A stretch of DNA of 63,010 bases from an uncultured Bacteriovoracaceae bacterium (GTDB taxonomy: Bacteria; Bdellovibrionota; Bacteriovoracia; Bacteriovoracales; Bacteriovoracaceae), in contig CAKZUQ010000012.1 in assembly GCA_937923325.1 (NCBI GenBank), positions 1 to 63,010 of the forward strand, written 5' to 3'. The notes below the pieces were generated by a model. That model worked only from the letters and a program-made list of their open reading frames with translations. It did no database searches and was not told the DNA's origin. The position numbers and the translations under genes are program-made. Positions 36,661 to 46,525 of the stretch are shown piece by piece (position 1 is the stretch's first letter; every line of letters begins with the position of its first letter).

Positions 36661-37278
36661 ATGAAAATTAAAGAGTTATTATTTGCACCGCTTTTATCTA
36701 ACAACCCAATTGCACTTGGTGTATTAGGGGTTTGTTCAGCTCTAGCGGTAACAGTTCAATTAAAGAATGTATTAGTTATGTGTGCTGCCGTTACAATCGT
36801 AACAGCTTTAGCAAATATGTGCGTATCTATTATTAGAAACTATATTCCTAATTCGATTAGAATTATTGTTCAAATGACAATTATTGCATCACTAGTTATC
36901 GTGGCGGAGCAGTTTTTAAAAGCTTATTTGTATGATCAATGGAAAACAATGGCCGTTTATGTTGGTTTAATTATCACTAACTGTATTGTTATGGGACGTA
37001 CTGAAGCATTTGGTATGAAAAATTCTCCAGTCGCATCTTTCTTAGATGGTATTGGAAATGGTTTAGGTTACTCGCTAATCTTAATTATCGTTGGATTCTT
37101 TAGAGAACTATTTGGATCAGGAGCATTATTTGGTATTCAAATTTTTGAAACTACTAATAACGGTGGTTGGTATCAACCTAATGGTTTAATGTTACTTTCA
37201 CCAAGTGCATTTTTTATTATCGGTTTTATTATTTGGGTAATAAGACAAAGAGATCCGTCTCAGCAAGAGGAGAACTAA
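36661..37278 (+). CDS. nqrD: Na+-translocating NADH:quinone reductase subunit D
   Basis: The 205-residue six-helix membrane subunit has [22 protein letters not shown] and FFRELFGSG, typical of NqrD/RnfE. NqrD and NqrE each supply half of the intramembrane iron site; the cysteine here lies in the NCIVMGR segment. It is encoded in the unbroken nqr run. Confidence 0.96.
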   Translation: MKIKELLFAPLLSNNPIALGVLGVCSALAVTVQLKNVLVMCAAVTIVTALANMCVSIIRNYIPNSIRIIVQMTIIASLVIVAEQFLKAYLYDQWKTMAVYVGLIITNCIVMGRTEAFGMKNSPVASFLDGIGNGLGYSLILIIVGFFRELFGSGALFGIQIFETTNNGGWYQPNGLMLLSPSAFFIIGFIIWVIRQRDPSQQEEN

Positions 37279-37279
37279 G

Positions 37280-37891
37280 ATGTTTGAACATTATTTAGAT
37301 ATCATTATAAAAGCTATTTTCATTGAAAACTTAGCACTTTCATTCTTTTTAGGTATGTGTACATTCTTGGCCGTATCTAAAAAAGTTTCTACTTCAATCG
37401 GTTTAGGAATTGCTGTTATCGTTGTACAAACGATTACAATCCCAGTTAATAACCTTCTTTATACATTTTTACTTAAAGATGGAGCTTTAGCATGGGCGGG
37501 CTTACCAGATGTGGATTTATCTTTTCTAGGTCTAATTTCTTACATTGGAGTTATTGCTGCAATCGTTCAGATTTTAGAGATGACTTTAGATAAGTTTTTC
37601 CCAGCCTTATACAACTCTTTAGGTATTTTCTTACCACTAATTACTGTTAACTGTGCCATCTTAGGTGGGTCATTATTTATGGTTGATAGAGATTATAACT
37701 TTGGAGAGTCAATCGCATACGGACTTGGATCTGGTGCTGGTTGGGCATTAGCAATTGCTATCTTAGCAGGTATTAGAGAAAAGTTAGACTACTCTGATAT
37801 CCCTAAAGGAATGAGAGGTCTTGGTATAACATTTGTTACATCTGGTTTCTTAGCAATCGTATTTATGGCATTTGCTGGAATAAAACTTTAA
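37280..37891 (+). CDS. nqrE: Na+-translocating NADH:quinone reductase subunit E
   Basis: The 203-residue subunit has six membrane helices, with [21 protein letters not shown] at the N-terminus and [24 protein letters not shown], the usual NqrE signature; the two Cys (FLGMC and VNCAI) would ligate the intramembrane Fe centre with those of NqrD. Start and stop are tightly packed with neighbours. Confidence 0.96.
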   Translation: MFEHYLDIIIKAIFIENLALSFFLGMCTFLAVSKKVSTSIGLGIAVIVVQTITIPVNNLLYTFLLKDGALAWAGLPDVDLSFLGLISYIGVIAAIVQILEMTLDKFFPALYNSLGIFLPLITVNCAILGGSLFMVDRDYNFGESIAYGLGSGAGWALAIAILAGIREKLDYSDIPKGMRGLGITFVTSGFLAIVFMAFAGIKL

Positions 37892-37911
37892 TTAATTAAA
37901 AGGTAATAATT

Positions 37912-39138
37912 ATGAATGAAATTATTTTAAGTGTAGGGATGTTCACTGGAGTTATATTAACTCTTGTTGCTCTAATCCTTATCGCTAGAAAAAGACTGGT
38001 ACCTCAAGGGGATTTAAATATCAGTATCAATGGTGAAAAGAATATTAAGGTAAGCCCAGGTCAAAAGCTTTTAGGTGCTTTATCTAATGAAAAAATCTTT
38101 TTAGGATCTGCTTGTGGTGGTGGTGGAACTTGTGGTCAATGTTTGGCCAAAGTAACTGAAGGTGGAGGAGATATTCTTCCAACTGAAAAATCACACATCT
38201 CAAACGGAGAAGCTAAAGAAGGTTGGAGATTAGCATGTCAGGTTAACTGTAAGCAAGATATGACAGTTGAAGTTCCTGAAGATGTATTTGGTGTTAAGAA
38301 GTGGAACTGTAAAGTTAAGTCAAACCACAATGTTGCTACTTTTATTAAAGAACTTGTTATTCAACTTCCTGAAGGTGAATCTGTTCCATTTAAAGCTGGT
38401 GGATATATCCAAATTGAAAGACCTGCTGGACTATCAATCGACTACAAAAACTTTGATATCGAAGAAGAGTACAGAGAAGATTGGGACAAGTTTAATGTTT
38501 GGGACAATATCTCTACAGAAAACGAAGAAACAGTTAGAGCTTACTCAATGGCCAACTATCCTGAAGAGGAAGGAATCATTATGCTTAACGTGCGTATTGC
38601 GACTCCACCTCCAAGAGCTCCTAAAGGAACTCCTCCAGGTAAAATGTCATCTTATATTTTTGATTTAAAACCAGGTGACGACGTTGTTATTTCTGGTCCA
38701 TATGGTGAATTCTTCGCTAGAGAAACTGAAAAAGAAATGGTTTTTGTTGGTGGTGGAGCTGGTATGGCGCCAATGAGATCACATATCTTTGATCAATTAA
38801 GAAGAATTAAATCAAAAAGAAAAATGACTTTCTGGTATGGAGCAAGATCTAAAAGAGAAATGTTCTATGTTGAAGATTTTGATACTCTTCAAAAAGAAAA
38901 TGAGAACTTCACATGGCATTGTGCACTTTCTGACGCTTTACCTGAAGATAACTGGGAAGGTTACACTGGATTTATTCATAATGTAGCTTATGAAGAATAC
39001 TTAAAGAATCACCCAGCTCCTGAAGATTGTGAGTACTACCTATGTGGACCTCCAATCATGAACCAATGTGTAACTGATATGTTAATCAACTTGGGTGTTG
39101 AACCTGAAGATATCATGCTAGATGACTTTGGTGGATAA
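37912..39138 (+). CDS. nqrF: Na+-translocating NADH:quinone reductase subunit F
   Basis: The 408-residue subunit has one N-terminal helix, a [2Fe-2S] ferredoxin domain with [13 protein letters not shown] and a later Cys (RLACQV), then a ferredoxin-NADP reductase domain with the FAD motif RAYSMAN, GPYGEFF and the NAD motif [12 protein letters not shown]; it ends DDFGG. It takes electrons from NADH into the complex. A terminator follows at once. Confidence 0.97.
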   Translation: MNEIILSVGMFTGVILTLVALILIARKRLVPQGDLNISINGEKNIKVSPGQKLLGALSNEKIFLGSACGGGGTCGQCLAKVTEGGGDILPTEKSHISNGEAKEGWRLACQVNCKQDMTVEVPEDVFGVKKWNCKVKSNHNVATFIKELVIQLPEGESVPFKAGGYIQIERPAGLSIDYKNFDIEEEYREDWDKFNVWDNISTENEETVRAYSMANYPEEEGIIMLNVRIATPPPRAPKGTPPGKMSSYIFDLKPGDDVVISGPYGEFFARETEKEMVFVGGGAGMAPMRSHIFDQLRRIKSKRKMTFWYGARSKREMFYVEDFDTLQKENENFTWHCALSDALPEDNWEGYTGFIHNVAYEEYLKNHPAPEDCEYYLCGPPIMNQCVTDMLINLGVEPEDIMLDDFGG

Positions 39139-39168
39139 GATTTAGAGTACATTCAAAAATAGAAATAG

Positions 39169-39191
39169 CGCCTCTTTGTAGGCGTTTTTTT
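39169..39191 (+). terminator. Terminator of the nqr operon
   Basis: CGCCT (39169-39173) and AGGCG (39180-39184) form a short GC stem with loop CTTTGT, followed by seven T residues. It lies about 30 bp after nqrF and separates the operon from the micropeptide region and apbE. Confidence 0.88.
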
Positions 39192-39263
39192 GTTTTCATA
39201 AATGAATTTTCAATAAAATTTAGACTAATTAGATTTTAAGATAGAGCAGGTACGGTATATAAG

Positions 39264-39335
39264 AATCACATCTTCCGTGATCCTCAATGAAGAGGACCTT
39301 TTTTAATGAGGTTTAACATTATGGAAGATGTGATT
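39264..39335 (+). promoter_or_regulatory. Leader hairpin sequestering the start of a tiny hydrophobic ORF
   Basis: AATCACATCTTCC (39264-39276) is the exact reverse complement of GGAAGATGTGATT (39323-39335), which begins two bases into the start codon of the small reading frame at 39321. Inside this 13-bp stem, CCTCA (39282-39286) can pair with the ribosome site TGAGG (39307-39311). A second internal hairpin (TCCTC/GAGGA, 39281-39295) followed by CCTTTTTT could act as an alternative terminator-like fold. Together these would hide both ribosome site and start codon. Confidence 0.7.
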
Positions 39336-39401
39336 AGGGTGCTAACTCTAGTTATTTCAATCTTGCAGCTAATAGCTGTGATTTTAGAATTAGCTAAATA
39401 G
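39321..39401 (+). CDS. Putative 26-residue membrane micropeptide (toxin-like)
   Basis: The frame reads MEDVIRVLTLVISIL, then a further leucine/isoleucine-rich stretch ending ELAK and a stop. It is one predicted transmembrane helix with charged ends. A TGAGG ribosome site lies nine bases upstream. The start region is locked in a 13-bp perfect stem with the leader, and a hairpin follows the stop. Size, composition and message structure resemble type I toxins (TisB, Ldr, TxpA kinds), but no sequence family is recognised. It lies alone between the nqrF terminator and apbE. Expression is not proven. Confidence 0.5.
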   Translation: MEDVIRVLTLVISILQLIAVILELAK

Positions 39402-39407
39402 GCTTTG

Positions 39408-39434
39408 GGGATGTATGTATCGAGCATATATCCC
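39408..39434 (+). other. Stem-loop after the micropeptide frame
   Basis: GGGATGTATG (39408-39417) pairs with CATATATCCC (39425-39434), nine Watson-Crick pairs and one wobble around a seven-base loop. No T-tract follows, so it may stabilise the 3' end of the small message rather than terminate it. Confidence 0.55.
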
Positions 39435-39484
39435 ACCTAATTACTATATTATATCAGATATACATTGGGTTTCAAGGATTTCTA

Positions 39485-39550
39485 TTAATAGTTAGTAACT
39501 AAGAAAGTAACAAGTAAAAATATAATAGATACGTAATATGTGAAGTTCAT
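39485..39550 (-). CDS. Putative 21-residue hydrophobic micropeptide, convergent partner
   Basis: On the minus strand, a near-perfect AGGAGG (39559-39564) lies eight bases before an ATG at 39550. The frame reads MNFTYYVSIIFLLVTF and ends after VTNY with TAA, 21 residues that could span a membrane once. CTATACAG just upstream could be part of a -10 element. A transcript from here would run toward the 3' end of the plus-strand micropeptide and could overlap its hairpin. The ribosome site is the main support. Confidence 0.4.
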   Translation of the reverse strand: MNFTYYVSIIFLLVTFLVTNY

Positions 39551-39671
39551 TTTTCCTTCCTCCTACTGTATAGTAAGCAAGCTCTGTGCCAAAGAAATTT
39601 ACGAGATTTCAATGACTTGTAAAAGCTATATTTTGCACTGGTGTTAACTTGGGATAAAAAGAGGAGACTAA

Positions 39672-40649
39672 ATGCCTAAATATATACTTCTAATACTGCT
39701 GTTTTGTATTTCTTGTTCTCGTAATAGTAAACTCCATATAACCGGACAAACTATGGGAACTACATACTCTATCAAGGCATACGGTAAAGATTTAGATGAA
39801 AAACTTGTAAAAAAAGAAATTGATGAGTTTTTAATTAATTATAATAAAATCTTCTCAACTTACATTGAAGACTCTGAACTTTCCATTATAAATAAAGCTG
39901 ACATCAATAAGAGTCTAAAAGTTTCATCTGAACTTTTTGAGCTTTTAAAGAAAGCACAATCAATCTATATCAAAACAAATGGAATGTATGATGTGACAGT
40001 TGGTCCTCTCGTTAATAGGTGGGGTTTTGGTCCGGTTACTAAATCTGGTAGACCTAGTTCTAAAGAAGTTCGAGAACTTTTGAATAAGAGTGGAATGGAA
40101 TCATTATTAATTGAAAACGATAAAATTTTAAAAAAGAAGAACATTTATATAGACTTATCTTCTATAGCAAAAGGTGATGGTGTAGATAAGGTTTCTAAGA
40201 TTCTAGAGAATAAATTTAAGATAAAAGACTACTTTGTTGAAATTGGTGGAGAAGTTAGAGTTTCTGGAAAAAAAGATGATAGAGGGCCATGGAGAGTAGG
40301 GATAGAGAAACCTGAATACTTACAAGGCTCTGGTTTACAAAAAATCATTACTCTTTCTAGCGAAAGTATTGCTACTAGTGGAAGCTATAGAAACTTTATT
40401 AAATATGGAGAATCAATATTTTCTCATATTGTGGACCCTATAACTGGTATGCCAGTTACTCATAAAACTATTTCGGTGAGCGTCATTGCAAAGGACTGCG
40501 CTATAGCAGATGCCTGGGCAACCGCATTTATGAGTATTGGAGCTGAAAAATCTTTAGAATTAGCAAAAAAAGAAGGATTAAAGGCCTATTTCTTGGTAAA
40601 AGAAAATGATAAAATAGTAGAATATAAAACAGATAACTTTAGGTATTAA
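39672..40649 (+). CDS. apbE: FAD:protein FMN transferase
   Basis: The 325-residue lipoprotein (lipobox CISC, Cys15) has the ApbE blocks [39 protein letters not shown] and [12 protein letters not shown], plus the metal-binding DAWATAF. It attaches FMN to the SGAT threonines of NqrB and NqrC from FAD in the periplasm. Gene order places it after the nqr genes and before nqrM, so it serves the same complex. A GAGGAGA ribosome site precedes the ATG. Confidence 0.96.
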   Translation: MPKYILLILLFCISCSRNSKLHITGQTMGTTYSIKAYGKDLDEKLVKKEIDEFLINYNKIFSTYIEDSELSIINKADINKSLKVSSELFELLKKAQSIYIKTNGMYDVTVGPLVNRWGFGPVTKSGRPSSKEVRELLNKSGMESLLIENDKILKKKNIYIDLSSIAKGDGVDKVSKILENKFKIKDYFVEIGGEVRVSGKKDDRGPWRVGIEKPEYLQGSGLQKIITLSSESIATSGSYRNFIKYGESIFSHIVDPITGMPVTHKTISVSVIAKDCAIADAWATAFMSIGAEKSLELAKKEGLKAYFLVKENDKIVEYKTDNFRY

Positions 40650-40650
40650 T

Positions 40651-40848
40651 ATGAATACAGTTTTAATTACAGCAGGTGTTTTCCTAGTGGCTTTTTCAGG
40701 TATGGCAATTGGAGTTATTATTTCTAACAAGAGAATTAAAGGTTCTTGTGGTGGAATTGCAAACCTTATGGGTGAAAGTGGATGTGATGTTTGTGAGTTA
40801 AAAAACAAATGTGAAAAATCGGGAAAAGAGCTTTGTGAAGAAGGGTGA
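40651..40848 (+). CDS. nqrM: NqrM, Na+-NQR maturation factor
   Basis: This 65-residue protein has one N-terminal membrane helix ([15 protein letters not shown]) and four cysteines in the pattern [14 protein letters not shown], with a later Cys. This is the DUF539/NqrM layout. NqrM is needed to install the iron centre between NqrD and NqrE. It follows apbE after one base. Confidence 0.92.
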   Translation: MNTVLITAGVFLVAFSGMAIGVIISNKRIKGSCGGIANLMGESGCDVCELKNKCEKSGKELCEEG

Positions 40849-40854
40849 TGAATA

Positions 40855-41937
40855 TTGGAACCCTTTAAAAATAAATATAATAATAAAAGTATAAAACTTT
40901 TCACAGAAGAACTTTCGCATGAAAACTTCAATACAAAAGACTTCTTAGAAGAAGTTTTAAGTCAGATCAATTCCTTAGAAATGAAAGAAAGAGTTGATCT
41001 TATTTCTAAAGCTCTTTTTAAGCATTTTAATTTAAACTATTCTAAAAAAATAAAGTTCATAGTATCACGTCTTGATTCAATAAAAGAAATTGAACCATTT
41101 TTAATATGGCCTTTAACAAATTATGTAGCTTTATATGGTCTGGATGAGCTTAAGGCTTCAAGTTTGGCAATGCTCGAAATGACTAAAAGGTTTTCCTCTG
41201 AGTTTGTTATTAGATATTTTATCATAAGATACGAGAAGCTAATGTACTCTCAGTATATCTCAAAGTGGATTAAAGATGATTGTGAGCATGTTCGAAGACT
41301 AGCTACTGAAGGAACAAGACCAAGACTACCTTGGGGGATTAAAGTCCAGTATATCAATGACAATCTAAAGCAGAACATTAATCTATTAAACAAACTTAAA
41401 AATGATGAATCTCTTTACGTAAGAAAAAGTGTTGCTAATCATTTTAATGATATTTCTCATCTCGATCCCGACCTTGTTTTAGATAATTTACTTTCTTGGG
41501 ACCAATCTACGAAAGAACAAAAATGGATAATTAAGCGTGCAAGCAGAACATTACTTAAAAAGGGAAATGCCAAAGCCTTGAAGCTTAATGGATATGATAT
41601 AAATCCAAAAATTGAATTAACGAACAAGCTAATTAGTAAAAAGAAAATTAAGGAAGGAGATACTTTTGAAATTAATTTTAAATTGATTAATCTTCTAAAA
41701 AAGTCTCAAAAACTAAGTATAGATTATATTATATATTACCCTAAAAAAAATGGAGAACTTTCGCCTAAAGTGTTTAAGCTTAAAGACATCGAGCTCTTTG
41801 ATGAAATAGCTTTAAAGAAAAATATTTCGTTTAAAAAAGTTACAACTAGAGTTCATTATCCAGGTATCCATAAAATTGAGATTAAAATATCAAATAAAAT
41901 ATATCCTTTCGGAGAGTTTTCTCTTAAATCGGATTAA
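40855..41937 (+). CDS. AlkC-like DNA alkylation repair protein
   Basis: The 360-residue protein starts at TTG with AAGGG nine bases upstream, just after nqrM. The signature is HVRRLATEGTRPRLPWG (about residues 144-160), characteristic of the AlkC branch of HEAT-like alkylpurine DNA glycosylases, followed by repeated helices (SLYVRKSVANHFNDIS). Such enzymes remove 3-methyladenine lesions. The C-terminal 120 residues (from about 245) are a beta-sandwich-like extension as in AlkC proteins with an Ig-like domain. The end overlaps the convergent glutamate-synthase-like gene by 14 bases. Confidence 0.85.
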   Translation: MEPFKNKYNNKSIKLFTEELSHENFNTKDFLEEVLSQINSLEMKERVDLISKALFKHFNLNYSKKIKFIVSRLDSIKEIEPFLIWPLTNYVALYGLDELKASSLAMLEMTKRFSSEFVIRYFIIRYEKLMYSQYISKWIKDDCEHVRRLATEGTRPRLPWGIKVQYINDNLKQNINLLNKLKNDESLYVRKSVANHFNDISHLDPDLVLDNLLSWDQSTKEQKWIIKRASRTLLKKGNAKALKLNGYDINPKIELTNKLISKKKIKEGDTFEINFKLINLLKKSQKLSIDYIIYYPKKNGELSPKVFKLKDIELFDEIALKKNISFKKVTTRVHYPGIHKIEIKISNKIYPFGEFSLKSD

Positions 41938-43510
41938 AAGTTTTTTCAGAAGATCTTTCCCATCTATCTTTCGTTACTTTATCGACACTTCCGTTGATAA
42001 GGTCATCTTTATTTAAAGTTGGATAAAGTTCAGCATAGCTTAAGCATTTAGCAACATCTACTCTTCTTATAATATGTGTTTTTTCTATCTCTTTAAAAGA
42101 ACTTATTCCCATAGCGGATAGCATATCTTTCGCCTGCTTTAAGGTTGCTGTTTGAAATCTCTTTACACGCTCAGACTTTGATTCAATATCCAGTAAACTG
42201 TATAGAGATTTTTTTTGTGTTGCAATTCCTGTTGGGCATTTATTAGAGTTACATTCTAGAGCTTGGATACATCCAAGTGAAAACATCATACCTCTTGCAC
42301 TACAACAAATATCAGCACCTAAGGCAAACTTTGAAATCAAAGAGAAGCCATCTATTACTTTTCCTGTCGCTATAATTTTCATTTTATCTCTTATACCAGT
42401 CCCTATGAGTGTATTATGTACAAAGTTAAGTCCGTCCATAAGAGGTGATCCAATATGATTTGAAAACTCTCTTGGTGCAGCTCCTGTTCCACCCTCACTT
42501 CCATCTACTGAAATAAAATCAGGATAGATATCCAATTTCAACATTGCTTTACATATTGCATAGAACTCTCTTCTTTTTCCAACACACAATTTAAAGCCGA
42601 TTGGTTTACCTCCAGATAAGTCTCTTAACTCTTTAATAAAATTAATTAGGCCTTCTGGATTGTTAAAGGCTTTATGAGTTGGAGGGGAGTGAACATCTTT
42701 ATTTATCTCAACAGATCGAATTTTTGCTACTTCTGCATTTACTTTTTTTGCCGGTAACATTCCACCATGACCTGGCTTTGCACCTTGTGATAGTTTAAGC
42801 TCAACCATTTTTATATTCTCAAGGCTAACTTGCTTCTTATACATTTCTGGATTGAAGTTTCCATCTTTAGTTCTACAGCCAAAGTATCCAGTTCCAATTT
42901 GCCATACAAGGTCTCCTCCATGCTTTAAATGGTAAGGCGAAACACCTCCTTCTCCTGTGTTGTGAAAAAAGTCTCCCATTTTAGCACCCTTATTAAGGGC
43001 TTCAACAGCATTGGGAGATAGAGAACCATAACTCATTGCAGAAATATTGTACCTTGAGCAAGAGTATGGTTTAGAGCATTGATCATTTCCTACTATTACT
43101 TTGGTATCATCATTAACGTTTTCAGATACTGCCAATGAGTGAAGTAGCCACTCTTGACCAACTTTGTAGAGATCATGTTGAGTTCCAAATGCTGAAGTAT
43201 CTCTTACTCCTTTTGCACGTTGATAAACAAGACTTCGTTGTTCTCTAGAAAAAGGACGTCCGTTTATATCGTCTTCAACAAAGTATTGTTGTATCTCTGG
43301 TCTAATTTTTTCAAATAAATATCTAAAGTGGCCAAGTATTGGAAAATTTCTAAGAATTATATGTTTCTTTTGAATGATATCTCTAATACCCAGAGTGAGT
43401 AGGGGAATTATAATGTATAAAAAGTTATAGTAAAAAGTATTAACAAAATGACCTAAGCACAGAACAATCAGTAAAACTGGAATTATTGAAAGTAAAAATT
43501 CTCTTCTCAT
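41924..43510 (-). CDS. Membrane-anchored glutamate synthase-like FMN protein
   Basis: The 528-residue protein has two N-terminal hydrophobic helices (about 6-42), then a GltB central/FMN domain: SAMSYGSLSPNAVEALNKGA, GEGGVSPYH, KPGHGGMLPAKKV, SVDGSEGGTGAAP and iron-sulfur-type cysteines CIQALECNSNKCPTGIA. This single-domain GltS-like family lacks the glutaminase and NADPH parts, so its donor and true reaction are unknown. It lies 53 bp after the barrel gene and could be the last gene of the ATP-grasp unit. Confidence 0.88.
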   Translation of the reverse strand: MRREFLLSIIPVLLIVLCLGHFVNTFYYNFLYIIIPLLTLGIRDIIQKKHIILRNFPILGHFRYLFEKIRPEIQQYFVEDDINGRPFSREQRSLVYQRAKGVRDTSAFGTQHDLYKVGQEWLLHSLAVSENVNDDTKVIVGNDQCSKPYSCSRYNISAMSYGSLSPNAVEALNKGAKMGDFFHNTGEGGVSPYHLKHGGDLVWQIGTGYFGCRTKDGNFNPEMYKKQVSLENIKMVELKLSQGAKPGHGGMLPAKKVNAEVAKIRSVEINKDVHSPPTHKAFNNPEGLINFIKELRDLSGGKPIGFKLCVGKRREFYAICKAMLKLDIYPDFISVDGSEGGTGAAPREFSNHIGSPLMDGLNFVHNTLIGTGIRDKMKIIATGKVIDGFSLISKFALGADICCSARGMMFSLGCIQALECNSNKCPTGIATQKKSLYSLLDIESKSERVKRFQTATLKQAKDMLSAMGISSFKEIEKTHIIRRVDVAKCLSYAELYPTLNKDDLINGSVDKVTKDRWERSSEKTFNPI

Positions 43511-43563
43511 AAGACTTCCTTAAAAATAGTTATTTAATAAGAATATATGAAAAGAGAAAGTTT

Positions 43564-44457
43564 TTATATAGAAATATCTAACGAAGCTCCAAGTGATGTA
43601 TTTTTTAAATCCATCTCAGATATAGAGTAGCTTAGGTACACATCTAAGAAAGTCTTGTTTGCTATTCTTGTTCCTAAACCAGTTCTTCCAATATTGTGCA
43701 TATTGTCTCCAAACTCTAGAGTTCCAATTTGCTTTCCTTTTTGGTCCCAGTCAAAATCAAGAGAACTCTTAAGTGTGAACCTCTCTGAAAGTTTATAACT
43801 TACTCTGGGTGTAATACTAGCTCTTAAACCTTGAAAATTTGTTTTTCTTTCATCTTTACCAACGATTCTTTCAATTGATGAACCAATACCGTAATAAAGA
43901 TTTTTTACTTTGGAATAAAAGTTAAAACTTGGTTGAATCCCGTAGCCATAAAGAGTACCTTGTGCTCTCTCTGCTGCGATTGCCTTTTGGTAAAAGACAG
44001 ATGTACTGAGCCAACCAAATGAGAGATCTAGTACGGAAGGAACAAATAAAGAGATTCTGTGACCATTATATGATTCTCCATTTGATCTTGTCCCTGTTTG
44101 ACCATTTGGCCAGTAGAACTTCACATCATCTTTTAGGTTTTCTTGCATTGTAACCCCATAAGATAGATTCATTCTATTTTTAAAAGTATATCCAAGTTTA
44201 AAACTTTGAAATATTTGAGTTGAACCAGTATTGTCTAAAACATTATCGTCAGTATCTCTACCACCTGAGAATCTATTAAATGTTTCGTTAGATTTGTAGT
44301 CTCCACTTAGAGATGGGCCAGTGTAGCTTACAAAGTAGTTAAAGTTAAAGTTCGAAAGAAACTTATTTATAGAACTTTTGTTACCATTGGCCTTTATCAG
44401 AGTAGGAGTACTCGCAAAACTACTGATGGAAATTAAAGCGATTAATATAAGTTTCAT
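43564..44457 (-). CDS. Outer-membrane beta-barrel protein of the ATP-grasp unit
   Basis: The 297-residue product has a signal peptide (cleavage near SFAS) and about a dozen alternating amphipathic strands (for example YKLSERFTLKSSLDFDW) with aromatic girdles, ending TSLGASLDISI. It should form an outer-membrane pore or receptor. The start codon overlaps the stop of the 681-residue membrane protein gene, so it is translated with it. No family is recognised. Confidence 0.7.
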   Translation of the reverse strand: MKLILIALISISSFASTPTLIKANGNKSSINKFLSNFNFNYFVSYTGPSLSGDYKSNETFNRFSGGRDTDDNVLDNTGSTQIFQSFKLGYTFKNRMNLSYGVTMQENLKDDVKFYWPNGQTGTRSNGESYNGHRISLFVPSVLDLSFGWLSTSVFYQKAIAAERAQGTLYGYGIQPSFNFYSKVKNLYYGIGSSIERIVGKDERKTNFQGLRASITPRVSYKLSERFTLKSSLDFDWDQKGKQIGTLEFGDNMHNIGRTGLGTRIANKTFLDVYLSYSISEMDLKNTSLGASLDISI

Positions 44458-46502
44458 TAAATTGTTTCCGTTATAGTTTTTACAAATACTTTATTGTTTT
44501 TCTTTAAAAGAGAGTCTCTTTCAAAAGCATAAGTTTTGATATTGTTAATAAGCTTCTCTCTTAACTCTGCTTCTTTATCATCTTGAAGATTTTGAGCAAA
44601 TTCTTTTTTTATCGATACATAATCAAAAGTGATAAAGTGTAGTAATCCTTCAATCATTTCATCATTTTCTTGGTATGGCTTTGTTAACTCTGTATTTTGG
44701 TTATCAAGGTTAAACTTGTAGCTTAATACCATGTGATCATCTCTTTTTGTAGAGTAAAGAGATTGGATTGTATAGATCGCATTTTTTATTGAAGCACTGT
44801 AAGCTTGCATTCCAAATGATGATGCCTCTTGCTTCTTGTTTTGTTGAAGAAGTAAAATTTCCCAATGTCTCTTCATATAGCTTCTAAACTTATCTGTATT
44901 AAAAATATCGTTACTTGCAAATAACTTAGAGTTCTTACTTAGTGTATCTAGTGTAGAATCTCCTTGGATTTTACTTTCTTTGTAAAACTTTGCTAACTTT
45001 GTAACCATTTCATGTGTTTTAGGTCTATTAAGCATTTTGTTCTTTCCAAGAGAATCAGTCATTTTTTGCATAAATACGAAAGCTCTTCCTGTATAAGCAT
45101 TCTTTTCAGTTTGCTCCATGCTTTGGTCAACTAATATATATGGATAGTCGATAAAAAATTGTGACATTCTTTCCCATAAGTATACTTGAGCATCTAGAGA
45201 TCTTGAAAGTTCACTTTTTAAGAATGACCTATAATCTTGATCTAAATTTTTAGTGTATGTAAGAGTTCCGTTAATTGCTCTTTTGTACCTTGTTATTTCA
45301 TTCCATGCACTTTCAACGGCTAGAGGGAAATTGAGTTGAGTTTCAATTTGTTCTAATCTTCCCATTCTTTCAGCAAAAAGAAGGTTACTTTCATGTGCAA
45401 TATGCATTGCCTTAAAGTTACTCATTCTTTTATCCCATGCACCTTTTGTATTAGCGGCTAGTTTCGTAGAAACAGAATCTTCAAGAGTTATATCTTTCTT
45501 TTCTGTACTATCAGTCGCACTAAACATGTTTTCAACCTTTGCAACGGTACTGATATATGCTTCTCTAACTTCTCCAACTACCCACATTGCATGAGGGTTC
45601 ATTGGTTGAGTTATGAAATAAAATGTAAATGGTCCATAGATTGCTAAGGCAATAGAGTAACCTAAGTTCTCTTTTACTGTACTTAAAAACCAAATGATCT
45701 TACCAATTGTATATTTATAAAAAAGACCGTTGATATTACTTAGAGGTCTTCTTTTAATTAACTTAAGTCTAAGTAGAATGTTTGAAAAAAAGAATGGTAA
45801 AACATATGTTAACCAACTAAAAGAATGAACTCTTTTTTTAGTATTAATAATTTTTGATCTCTTCTCGATTAATTTCTCAAGGATATTTTGTCTCTCTGAC
45901 CACCTAAGAACTTGATCACCCTCTAAATCTAAAATTAAATTCGTTATTCTTGTATAAGCTTCATCTTTTATCCCTTTTCTTACTGAGATAGAGTTATTCT
46001 TATCAGCAAGAGTCTCTTTTAAAATTGTAGAATATAACTGAATTCTTTCAGAGTTACTTACACCATCAGCTGTTAGCTCATAATTTACGTGAACCATATT
46101 ATATAAATGATTGATTATTGGATTTGTTGGATCCATTTCTATAGATTCATAAATTTCATAACTTTGATTAAAGATAGTTGAAGAATGAGAAAAACTTCCA
46201 TCTTTATTAAAAAAAGAGTAAGTTTCAGATAACTGTTCTTCAAAATATACTTTCTTGTAAATGACTGATTGACCATTAGTTAAAGAGGCCATATGAAGTT
46301 GTCCAACTAATGCATTATCTATCCAGTAGTTGTATCCACTGAAACCATTGTAATTAGATATTTCATAAATATTAACATAACTAGAGTCTAGAACTTTAAG
46401 ACCACCTTCAGTGTTTGTAATATCAAAGATGAAATCATTCAAAGAGTTGTGCTCTTTTAGCACAACTTCTGAAATTTTAATGTAAGACATTGCTTTGTTC
46501 AT
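44457..46502 (-). CDS. Large membrane protein of the ATP-grasp unit, unknown function
   Basis: The 681-residue protein has no signal peptide. It has two likely membrane helices (about 229-248, SWLTYVLPFFFSNILL; about 280-298, LGYSIALAIYGPFTFYFIT), a cytosolic 225-residue beta/alpha N-terminal part, and a C-terminal 380-residue helix-rich part beginning with a charged segment. The first helix region is followed by basic residues. It is encoded 23 bp after the ATP-grasp/peptidase gene and overlaps the barrel gene, so the three are one operon. I recognise no family. Confidence 0.65.
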   Translation of the reverse strand: MNKAMSYIKISEVVLKEHNSLNDFIFDITNTEGGLKVLDSSYVNIYEISNYNGFSGYNYWIDNALVGQLHMASLTNGQSVIYKKVYFEEQLSETYSFFNKDGSFSHSSTIFNQSYEIYESIEMDPTNPIINHLYNMVHVNYELTADGVSNSERIQLYSTILKETLADKNNSISVRKGIKDEAYTRITNLILDLEGDQVLRWSERQNILEKLIEKRSKIINTKKRVHSFSWLTYVLPFFFSNILLRLKLIKRRPLSNINGLFYKYTIGKIIWFLSTVKENLGYSIALAIYGPFTFYFITQPMNPHAMWVVGEVREAYISTVAKVENMFSATDSTEKKDITLEDSVSTKLAANTKGAWDKRMSNFKAMHIAHESNLLFAERMGRLEQIETQLNFPLAVESAWNEITRYKRAINGTLTYTKNLDQDYRSFLKSELSRSLDAQVYLWERMSQFFIDYPYILVDQSMEQTEKNAYTGRAFVFMQKMTDSLGKNKMLNRPKTHEMVTKLAKFYKESKIQGDSTLDTLSKNSKLFASNDIFNTDKFRSYMKRHWEILLLQQNKKQEASSFGMQAYSASIKNAIYTIQSLYSTKRDDHMVLSYKFNLDNQNTELTKPYQENDEMIEGLLHFITFDYVSIKKEFAQNLQDDKEAELREKLINNIKTYAFERDSLLKKNNKVFVKTITETI

Positions 46503-46525
46503 TATATTCTCTCTATTTATTTAGA

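Noticed and set aside
38267..38668. Plus-strand frame of 133 codons within nqrF
   Set aside because: It lies entirely in another frame of the well-conserved NqrF gene and encodes leucine/lysine-rich nonsense.
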